This document shows, piece after piece, positions 1-5,646 of a DNA stretch of 6,317 nt. How positions within the stretch are numbered: position 1 is the first letter of the stretch; every line of letters starts with the position of its first letter. Both the position numbers and the translations under genes were made by a program. This DNA is from Mageeibacillus sp. UBA1257. GTDB lineage: Bacteria; Bacillota; Clostridia; UBA1212; UBA1257. The notes under the pieces were generated by a model, which saw only the letters and a list, made by a program, of their open reading frames with translations, did no database searches and had not been told where the DNA came from. The stretch lies in NCBI GenBank assembly GCA_002308775.1, contig DBVT01000110.1, positions 1 to 6,317 on the forward strand, given 5' to 3'.

Positions 1-1
1 C

Positions 2-850
2 GGTAAAATGGCGAACGAGGTCAGAGAGTATATGGAGAAAAGCATCGCGGCAAGAATGCAGGAACTCAAAGAGTCCGCGCTGGCGCTGAAACTCCGGAAG
101 GAAAAGGTCGACGTCACCATGCCCGGAAAAAAGCAGGAAAAAGGCAGCCTTCATCCTCTTAACCTCGTTATTGAGGAGATGGAAGAGCTCTTCCTCGGAA
201 TGGGTTACGAAATAGCAGACGGCCCCGAAGTAGAATATGATTATTACAATTTCGAGGCGCTCAATATAGCTCCCGGACATCCGGCAAGAGATACGCAGGA
301 CACATTTTACATCACTGACAACGTACTTCTGAGGACTCAGACTTCAGGAGTTCAGGTCAGAGTCATGGAAAAGAAAAAGCCTCCGATCAAGATCATCTGC
401 CCCGGAAAGGTCTACAGAGCCGATACGATGGATGCCACGCATTCACCGATATTCCATCAGCTCGAAGGACTCGTTGTAGATAAAGGCGTGACGATGGGGG
501 ACCTCAAGGGAACTCTTGAAATATACGCGAAGAGCATGTTCGGACCGGATACGAAGATAAGGCTCAGACCGCATCATTTTCCTTTTACGGAGCCAAGCGC
601 GGAAGTTGACGTATCGTGCTGGAGCTGCGGCGGAAAAGGCTGCAGAGTATGCAAAGGCGAAGGCTGGGTCGAAGTCCTCGGCTGCGGAATGGTCCATCCT
701 GACGTGCTCGCAAGGTGCGACATTGACCCGAAGGAATACAGCGGATTTGCTTTCGGCATAGGCATCGAGCGTACTGCAATGGCGAGATACGGCGTCAGCG
801 ATCTGAGACAGTTCTACGACAACGACGTGCGTTTCCTGAAGCAGTTCTGA
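2..850 (+). CDS. pheS: Phenylalanyl-tRNA synthetase alpha subunit, 5' partial
   Basis: This is the catalytic alpha subunit of the cytoplasmic alpha2-beta2 enzyme that activates phenylalanine with ATP and charges tRNA-Phe. About 282 residues are visible. The frame is open to the left edge (Gly-Lys before the first Met), and the coiled-coil arm is cut, so the ATG at base 8 is internal and roughly 60 N-terminal residues are missing compared with the usual ~340. Counting from that Met, class II motif 1 lies near residues 49-75, HPARDTQDTFY at 91-101, motif 2 (YRADTMDATHSPIFHQLEG) at 136-154 and motif 3 (GFAFGIGIER) at 246-255. Cysteines 204, 207, 212 and 215 form a CxxC-x4-CxxC knuckle, known from Bacillota PheS and absent from the E. 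coli protein. The C-terminus ends normally (NDVRFLKQF). pheT follows after 32 nt, evidently in the same operon. Identification is certain; only the start is unseen. Confidence 0.97.
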   Translation, partial: GKMANEVREYMEKSIAARMQELKESALALKLRKEKVDVTMPGKKQEKGSLHPLNLVIEEMEELFLGMGYEIADGPEVEYDYYNFEALNIAPGHPARDTQDTFYITDNVLLRTQTSGVQVRVMEKKKPPIKIICPGKVYRADTMDATHSPIFHQLEGLVVDKGVTMGDLKGTLEIYAKSMFGPDTKIRLRPHHFPFTEPSAEVDVSCWSCGGKGCRVCKGEGWVEVLGCGMVHPDVLARCDIDPKEYSGFAFGIGIERTAMARYGVSDLRQFYDNDVRFLKQF

Positions 851-882
851 TGATTTTTTACGATTGAGAGGAGAAAAAAGAT

Positions 883-3366
883 ATGAAAGCACCTGTAAAA
901 TGGTTAACTGATTATACGGATTTCAAGGTCACGACAAGTGATGAGATCAAAAAACTGGCTTCGGAAATGACTCTTTCGGGCTCAAAGGTAGAGACGGTCG
1001 ATACGCAGTGCTCTGATATAACGAGAGTTGTGGTCGCGAGATGCGATTCGATAAAAAAGCATGAAAATTCAGATCACCTTATGGTCTGTCAGATGGATGT
1101 CGGCGCTGAAAACGGAGGCGTCATACAGATCGTCACAGGCGCGCCGAATGTCAGAGAAGGAGCATATATCCCCGTAGCTCTCGACAATTCCACGATATCA
1201 GGCGGAAGAGAGATCAGAGCGGGCAAACTCAGGGGAGAGGAATCGAACGGGATGATGTGTTCGTTCGAGGAGCTCGGCCTTGACTGCCGTGATTACGAAG
1301 GCGGCATCGACAACGGAGTGATCATCCTTCAGGATCTCAAGGATTTCGAAGGATACAAAAAGGAAGACTTCGACAAATTAATAGGCAAAAACATAGTTTC
1401 CGTCCTCGGAGCTGACGAGACGGTCATCGATTTCGAGATCACTTCAAACAGAGCGGACTGCTTCTCCATAAGAGGCCTTTCGAGAGAAGCCGCGATCACG
1501 ATGGGAGGCAGATTCATCGACAATATCCCGAAGGTAAGAGAGGAATGCAAGGACAAAGTCTCCGATATGGTCACGGTCGACATACAGGCACCCGATCTGT
1601 GCAAGAGATATTCGGCGAGAGTCGTCAAGGACGTAAAAATAGCTCCTTCGCCGAAATGGATGAGAGACAGACTCAACTCTGCAGGCGTCAGAGCGATCAA
1701 CAATATCGTAGATATCACGAACTTCGTAATGCTCGAGTACGGCCAGCCGATGCACGCATTTGACAGAAGCATGATCAAGGACGGCGGGATAATCGTCAGA
1801 AGAGCGAGAGAAGGAGAAAAGATCACAACGCTTGACGACGTCGAAAGAGTGCTCTCAAGCGATATGCTCGTAATAGCTGATATGCGCGGACCTGTAGCGC
1901 TCGCAGGCGTCATGGGATGCGCGAATTCCGAAATAGAGGACGATACGAAGGAAATAATTTTCGAATCTGCCGTTTTTGACGCGGTAACTGTCAGAAAAGG
2001 CGCTAAAAAACTCGGACTTCGCACAGAATCCTCATCGAGATTCGAAAAGGGACTCGATACCGTCACATGCGGCCTCGCTCTCGACAGAGCGGCTGAGCTC
2101 GTAGAACTTCTCGGAGCGGGCAAGGTCTGCAAGGGAGTTGTCGAAGAGATCCCGCAGCCTTACAAGGAGAGAAAGATCCCGTTCGACTGCGGAAGAATAA
2201 ACAGATTCCTCGGAACCGATATCCCGAAGGAAGAGATGAAGAGGATTTTAACATCTCTCGAGTGTAAATTCGATAAAAACGACGAAAATGTAATTCCTCC
2301 GTGCTTCAGAGGGGACCTTCTGTGCGACGCGGATATCGCGGAGGAAGTCGCAAGATTTTACGGGTATAACAAGATCGAATCGACGCTTTTGAACAGCTGC
2401 GCGACGACGCCCGGAAACAGGACGAGAGACCAGAAACTCGAAAACGTCATCAGACACGAATTCATCGGTAACGGCTACAGCGAGATGCTCACATTCTCGT
2501 TTGAGAGCCCTTCGGTATTCGATAAAATGTGCCTTCCCGAGGACAGCCCGCTGAGAAACTATATCAAGATCAGCAACCCTCTCGGAGAGGATTTCAGCGT
2601 TATGAGATCATCTATGATGCCTTCGCTTCTTTCGACGCTCGGTTACAACGTCGCTCACAGGGCGGCTTCCGCGGCTCTCTTTGAGATCTCTTACGTATAT
2701 ATCAAAGACGGCGAGACAACGGATTTCGAAAGATCGCGCCACGGAGATACTGTTCCCGAAAAGCTTCCCGAGCACAGAAAACTCATTTCGTTCGGAAGAT
2801 ACGGAGACAGTGATTTCTTCTCATTCAAAGGAGACGTCGAAACGATCTTCGACAGACTGAAGATCGCCGATGTCGAATACGAGCCATGCAAGGACGATCC
2901 CTCTATGCATCCCGGTAAAACTGCGAAAGTCATGGTAAAAGGCAAACAGATAGGCGTTTTCGGCCAGATCCACCCGACTGTTGCGAAGAATTTCGGATGT
3001 CCCGAGAATACATACGTCGCGTTTTTAAGCGCAAAAGATCTCTTCGACCTCGCTGTGACCCTGCCGCACAATAAAGAGCTTCCGAAGTTCCCTGCTGCGA
3101 CGAGAGATATCGCGATAGTCCTCGACAAGGACGTTCCGGCAGGCCACGTTGAAAGCCTGATCAGACAGAGAGGCGGCAGGAATCTCGAGTCGTGCGTCCT
3201 CTTCGACTGCTACGAAGGAGACCAGGTCCCCGAAGGTAAAAAGAGTCTCGCTTATTCGCTCTCGTTCAGAGATCCTCAGAAAACGATGGTAGATGAGGAA
3301 GTCGAAAAGTCGATGAAGAAGATTTTAAACGGCCTCGAGACCGAATTTGATGCGAAACTCAGATAA
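883..3366 (+). CDS. pheT: Phenylalanyl-tRNA synthetase beta subunit
   Basis: This is the beta subunit of phenylalanyl-tRNA synthetase, which binds tRNA-Phe and hydrolyses mischarged Tyr-tRNA-Phe. It has 827 residues, slightly longer than the usual ~800. Domains in order are an EMAP/OB-fold tRNA-binding domain (about 41-155), the B3/B4 editing domain (about 213-390), B5 (about 428-498, ending FRGDLLCDADIAEEVARFYG), a catalytically dead class II-like core (about 510-720) and the C-terminal FDX-ACB anticodon-binding domain (about 735-827). In the editing domain, His291 (GQPMHAF) and Glu361 (IIFESA) sit where the T. thermophilus editing residues His261 and Glu334 are expected, so proofreading looks intact. 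The ATG at 883 is supported by GAGAGGAG at 866-873, nine bases upstream, and by the typical N-terminus (MKAPVKWLTDY). It lies 32 nt after pheS. The stop TAA is followed seven bases later by a promoter-like TATAAT and by no terminator. Confidence 0.97.
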   Translation: MKAPVKWLTDYTDFKVTTSDEIKKLASEMTLSGSKVETVDTQCSDITRVVVARCDSIKKHENSDHLMVCQMDVGAENGGVIQIVTGAPNVREGAYIPVALDNSTISGGREIRAGKLRGEESNGMMCSFEELGLDCRDYEGGIDNGVIILQDLKDFEGYKKEDFDKLIGKNIVSVLGADETVIDFEITSNRADCFSIRGLSREAAITMGGRFIDNIPKVREECKDKVSDMVTVDIQAPDLCKRYSARVVKDVKIAPSPKWMRDRLNSAGVRAINNIVDITNFVMLEYGQPMHAFDRSMIKDGGIIVRRAREGEKITTLDDVERVLSSDMLVIADMRGPVALAGVMGCANSEIEDDTKEIIFESAVFDAVTVRKGAKKLGLRTESSSRFEKGLDTVTCGLALDRAAELVELLGAGKVCKGVVEEIPQPYKERKIPFDCGRINRFLGTDIPKEEMKRILTSLECKFDKNDENVIPPCFRGDLLCDADIAEEVARFYGYNKIESTLLNSCATTPGNRTRDQKLENVIRHEFIGNGYSEMLTFSFESPSVFDKMCLPEDSPLRNYIKISNPLGEDFSVMRSSMMPSLLSTLGYNVAHRAASAALFEISYVYIKDGETTDFERSRHGDTVPEKLPEHRKLISFGRYGDSDFFSFKGDVETIFDRLKIADVEYEPCKDDPSMHPGKTAKVMVKGKQIGVFGQIHPTVAKNFGCPENTYVAFLSAKDLFDLAVTLPHNKELPKFPAATRDIAIVLDKDVPAGHVESLIRQRGGRNLESCVLFDCYEGDQVPEGKKSLAYSLSFRDPQKTMVDEEVEKSMKKILNGLETEFDAKLR

Positions 3367-3372
3367 AGAGGG

Positions 3373-3400
3373 TATAATATACGGGTAACCGACCTGTATG
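3373..3400 (+). promoter_or_regulatory. Putative promoter -10 box with overlapping inverted repeat
   Basis: A perfect TATAAT lies at 3373-3378, seven bases after the pheT stop. The best -35 candidate, TTGATG at 3347-3352, is 20 bases upstream, longer than the usual 16-18, and there is no extended TGn, so promoter strength is uncertain. An imperfect dyad starts next to it: ATACGGGT (3379-3386), a 5-base spacer AACCG, then ACCTGTAT (3392-3399), with 7 of 8 positions symmetrical. As RNA it folds into a 9-bp stem (3378-3400) with two G-U pairs. No T-run follows, so it is not a terminator. Its place at the -10 box and likely start site suits a repressor operator; the regulator cannot be named. Confidence 0.45.
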
Positions 3401-3439
3401 CGCGAAATGCAGCGAACTCAAAGAGCCTGAGAGGATAAA

Positions 3440-4561
3440 ATGAAACTGTTCAAATTTGTCGATTATTCTAAACCGGGCAAAGGAATAGACCCAAACGAAA
3501 AGCCGAAGCCCGCGTTTATAAGATATTGGATAATACTGTGGCGAAAGAGGTTCAAACTGATAGCGACCAACTGGATGTTTCTGCTTCCCAACATTTTGTC
3601 GCCTTTTATCGCCATGGCGAGTTTCTACGTGGCTTTTTCGCTGTATGCCAGCATGAGCGGAGTGACGGTCTCGGACCTTCTGGCGACAGAGAATGCGATG
3701 ACTGTTTTCAGATGGGCTATGATGCTCGTCGCGGTACTCTGCACGGTGATACCAATATTTTCTTTCGGTCCCTCGTTTGCCGGTTGCGCATTCCTCTACA
3801 GGAGTTATACACGCGAGGAACCGGTGTTTTTGTGGTCCGATTTTACGAGTAAAATGAAGACCAATATGAAGCTCGGGCTCAAAGTGACTTTCACGAATGC
3901 GATAGCGGCATTCGTCCTTATGGTCGACGTCGCGGCCTACAGGGCGATAATCGACAACAGATCGGGAGCTTTTCCGCAGATCCCTTTTATCATAGCGTTT
4001 ATTTTTGTGGCCGTCATTCTTTTCGCGATCGTGATGCTTTTTATGGTGTCGATGTACGTGTATCCGATGATGGTCACGTTCAATATCACATACAAACAGC
4101 TGTACAAAAACGCGATGATACTCAGTATCGCGAGATGGCTGCCGAACCTCGGAATGCTTCTTCTTGAAGTCGTGCTGGCGTTCCTTCCGATGTATCTCAT
4201 GCAGGGAGAAGGGAAGCAGCAACTGTTCTGGTTCTCGCTTACGGTCTTCCTTTATCTGTTCATAACGCCTGCGTTTTTCGGGTTCACGAATACATTTTAC
4301 GTGTGGCCTACGATCAAAAAATATATGATAGACAACCCGAACGCGGACAAGTCCGAAAAGAAGCCGGAAGAGGAGAAAAAGGAAGAAGAGACGCCTAAAG
4401 AGACAGGCAGATTCGAAAACGGCAGATGGATCGAAAACGACGAAGAAAATGCCGCAGATACCTCCTCAAACGAAGAAAATGCCGCTGAGACAAAACACGC
4501 GGCAGAGGAGACGGAAGAGAGATATATTACAAAAGAAGAAAAAGGAACGGAGAAAGACTGA
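3440..4561 (+). CDS. DUF624 (YesL-like) integral membrane protein with charged C-terminal tail
   Basis: This 373-residue polytopic membrane protein belongs by its pattern to the DUF624/YesL family, whose biochemical role is not established; relatives in Bacillota often sit beside sugar ABC transporter genes. The N-terminus (LFKFVDYSKPGKGID) resembles many clostridial members. Hydrophobic segments are near residues 45-70, 92-118, 147-168, 182-212, 232-254 and 262-288, suggesting six membrane passes. The family signature is the stretch 108-135, containing FGPSFAGCAFLYRSY and then EEPVFLWSDF, followed by a basic amphipathic loop. Residues ~300-373 form a hydrophilic Glu/Lys-rich tail, probably disordered, with a short internal repeat (NDEENAAD, SNEENAAE) and the basic-aromatic stretch GRFENGRW. 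Most relatives are shorter, so the tail is the odd part. The start at 3440 has GAGAGGA at 3429-3435, close but usable. The stop TGA (4559-4561) shares a base with the next start, implying translational coupling. Confidence 0.85.
   Translation: MKLFKFVDYSKPGKGIDPNEKPKPAFIRYWIILWRKRFKLIATNWMFLLPNILSPFIAMASFYVAFSLYASMSGVTVSDLLATENAMTVFRWAMMLVAVLCTVIPIFSFGPSFAGCAFLYRSYTREEPVFLWSDFTSKMKTNMKLGLKVTFTNAIAAFVLMVDVAAYRAIIDNRSGAFPQIPFIIAFIFVAVILFAIVMLFMVSMYVYPMMVTFNITYKQLYKNAMILSIARWLPNLGMLLLEVVLAFLPMYLMQGEGKQQLFWFSLTVFLYLFITPAFFGFTNTFYVWPTIKKYMIDNPNADKSEKKPEEEKKEEETPKETGRFENGRWIENDEENAADTSSNEENAAETKHAAEETEERYITKEEKGTEKD
4440..4485 (+). repeat. Two-copy 16-bp direct repeat inside the tail of the DUF624 gene
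   Basis: ACGAAGAAAATGCCGC occurs exactly at 4440-4455 and again at 4470-4485, a 30-bp period that is a multiple of three. It encodes the repeated peptide (D/N)EENAA at residues 334-339 and 344-349 of the acidic tail. Because the period keeps the reading frame, it looks like a recent in-frame duplication or a slippage-prone tract in a low-complexity region. Confidence 0.85.
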
Positions 4562-4563
4562 TG
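4549..4563 (+). promoter_or_regulatory. Coupled stop/start (TGATG) with upstream Shine-Dalgarno
   Basis: The DUF624 stop TGA (4559-4561) and the DUF4846 start ATG (4561-4563) share one base. GGAG at 4549-4552 is eight bases before the ATG and lies within the upstream coding sequence. This fixes the downstream start and points to ribosome re-initiation or coupled translation, which would keep the two membrane proteins in step. Confidence 0.8.
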
Positions 4564-5568
4564 GATTACGCGACAAAACAAAAAAGAAGAGAAATATTGA
4601 TCATAATAATGATCGCGATCTGCATAGTGCTTCTCGTAACAGGAAGCGTTTATCTCGTAAAAAAGATCAGCAAGAACAATCAGGAAAACAGACCCTCCGC
4701 GACGCCGAAACCGACTGCGACTCCGGTGCCCACGGCTGTACCGACTCCCACGCCCACTCCGTACAAATACATCAACGAGGCAGGCACGACGATCTTCTCG
4801 AGATTCAATCCGCCTGACGGTTTTACCAGGATATCAGTTCCCGAGGGAAGCTTCGGAGAATATCTGAGAAATCTGCCGCTCAAGCCTTACACGATCTGCG
4901 CGTATCTGTACAACGGAGTGATCAACGAATCCGCTCCGTGGCACGCGGTAATAGACCAGGAGATCGCGAAAAAGGACATCCAGCAGTGCGCCGATACCGT
5001 CATGAGATTCTGGGCGGAATATCTTTTCCAGAACGAAAGATACAGCGAGATATCGTTCGATTTTTTCACAACGCCTGCTTTCAAGTGCGATTTTGTCTCC
5101 TGGGCAGAGGGCAAGAGGGTAAAGATCAGCGGAAACAAATGCACATGGAAGGACGCTCCGGAGGGCACCGAGCCCGATTATTCATATGAAAATCTGACTA
5201 AATACCTCGAATACGTATACGTTTACGCGAATACCAATTCATACAAACTTCAGACGATACCGATCTCTGTTGAAGAGCTCACCGTGGGCGATATGATCAT
5301 CGCGACGACGCTCGATCTCAACAGGGCAAATCCGGACCTTGACGCATCACTCGGACACGCGATGATAATCGCCGATATCGCGGAAAACGCGGAGGGCGAG
5401 AGAGTGTATCTGATAGTCGAAGGAAACACCCCCGCCACACAGCCTTACGTAATTTCCGCGAACGAAGACGGCTACGGCGGCATCTGGGTAAAATTCGACG
5501 AGGACGGCATCTACCACTCATTCAGGAACGTCACCTTCCCCGCAGATGCATACAGAAGACTCGGATAA
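4561..5568 (+). CDS. Membrane-anchored extracytoplasmic DUF4846 protein
   Basis: This 335-residue protein has a basic N-terminus (KQKRR), one membrane segment at about 11-33, a Pro/Thr-rich linker at about 46-67 and a DUF4846 domain at about 78-333. The charge pattern puts the domain outside the membrane; Cys21 lies inside the hydrophobic core with no lipobox, so it is a signal anchor rather than a lipoprotein. The family is recognised from the ordered motifs FNPPDGFTRI (82-91), SFGEYLRNLPLKP (97-109), LYNG (116-119), DIQQCADTVMRFWAEYLF (139-156), W181xxGKRV with GN at 191-192, SYENLTKYLEYV (208-219), VGDM (242-245) and LGHAMIIADIA (264-274). Its function is unknown. Cys143 at the head of a predicted helix, then Gly-Asp and then Gly-His266-Ala, resembles the order in papain-like NlpC/P60 enzymes, so a peptidoglycan hydrolase-like activity is a hypothesis. 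The start overlaps the stop of the DUF624 gene. Confidence 0.85.
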   Translation: MDYATKQKRREILIIIMIAICIVLLVTGSVYLVKKISKNNQENRPSATPKPTATPVPTAVPTPTPTPYKYINEAGTTIFSRFNPPDGFTRISVPEGSFGEYLRNLPLKPYTICAYLYNGVINESAPWHAVIDQEIAKKDIQQCADTVMRFWAEYLFQNERYSEISFDFFTTPAFKCDFVSWAEGKRVKISGNKCTWKDAPEGTEPDYSYENLTKYLEYVYVYANTNSYKLQTIPISVEELTVGDMIIATTLDLNRANPDLDASLGHAMIIADIAENAEGERVYLIVEGNTPATQPYVISANEDGYGGIWVKFDEDGIYHSFRNVTFPADAYRRLG

Positions 5569-5574
5569 TTATTG

Positions 5575-5586
5575 TTTCCCGGGAAA
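5575..5586. promoter_or_regulatory. Perfect 12-bp palindrome in the intergenic gap
   Basis: TTTCCCGGGAAA is a perfect palindrome beginning seven bases after the DUF4846 stop. It has no loop and is too short to fold as an RNA terminator, but it has the form of a binding site for a dimeric regulator. It lies about 60 bases before the start of the isomerase/epimerase gene, where an operator would be expected. No regulator can be named. Confidence 0.35.
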
Positions 5587-5587
5587 T

Positions 5588-5624
5588 TTGCAGAAATGAT
5601 TTACCGGTGATCATTTGCCTGCAA
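5588..5624 (+). promoter_or_regulatory. Stem-loop in the leader of the isomerase/epimerase gene
   Basis: TTGCAG plus AAATGAT (5588-5600) pairs with ATCATTT (5610-5616) and CTGCAA (5619-5624), giving a 13-bp stem broken only by a two-base GC bulge at 5617-5618. The 9-base loop contains the palindrome ACCGGT. The following bases (CATTTGAAAAGGAG) lack a T-run, so it does not look like an intrinsic terminator of the preceding operon. It ends seven bases before the Shine-Dalgarno site, so it could be an operator, an mRNA-processing or stability element, or a weak attenuator. Which of these applies cannot be told from the sequence. Confidence 0.45.
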
Positions 5625-5630
5625 CATTTG

Positions 5631-5638
5631 AAAAGGAG
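5631..5638 (+). promoter_or_regulatory. Shine-Dalgarno site fixing the isomerase/epimerase start
   Basis: AAAAGGAG lies eight bases before the ATG at 5647. It is the strongest such site in the gap and selects this start for a gene whose 3' end is outside the window. Confidence 0.85.
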
Positions 5639-5646
5639 TCAGAAAT

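Noticed and set aside
8..10. ATG at base 8 as the true pheS start
   Set aside because: The frame is open upstream (Gly-Lys), the sequence there is the middle of the coiled-coil arm, and about 60 residues of the family's normal length are missing, so this Met is internal.
611..655. Cys-rich knuckle in PheS as a novel zinc-binding insertion
   Set aside because: The CxxC-x4-CxxC segment is a known feature of Bacillota PheS proteins, so it is not new.
1329..2132. 267-codon open frame on the minus strand inside pheT
   Set aside because: It is Ser/Leu-rich, opposite the conserved editing domain of PheT, with no family resemblance; it is a shadow.
3398..3430. Ten-codon open frame in the pheT-DUF624 gap as a leader peptide
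   Set aside because: It has no Shine-Dalgarno site, its start lies within the inverted repeat, and it has no run of regulatory codons.
3359..4222. 287-codon open frame on the minus strand opposite the DUF624 gene
   Set aside because: The translation is His/Arg-rich with no recognisable domain and lies opposite a well-supported membrane protein gene; it is a shadow.
4561..4660. Lipoprotein signal with Cys21 in the DUF4846 protein
   Set aside because: Cys21 lies in the middle of the hydrophobic segment with no Leu-x-(Ala/Ser)-(Gly/Ala)-Cys context, and hydrophobic residues continue for ten more positions.
4449..4817. 122-codon plus-strand frame spanning the DUF624/DUF4846 junction
   Set aside because: It is a Lys/Arg-rich out-of-frame reading of the acidic tail and Pro/Thr linker regions; both overlapped genes are supported in their own frames.
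5564..5600. Promoter for the isomerase/epimerase gene (GATAAT at 5564, or TTGTTT with AATGAT)
   Set aside because: GATAAT has no acceptable -35 at 16-18 bases, and the second pair matches the consensus at only 3 of 6 and 4 of 6 positions, so neither is reliable.
5588..5630. The stem-loop after the DUF4846 gene as an intrinsic terminator
   Set aside because: The stem is AT-rich with a bulge and is followed by CATTTGAAAAGG rather than a T-run.
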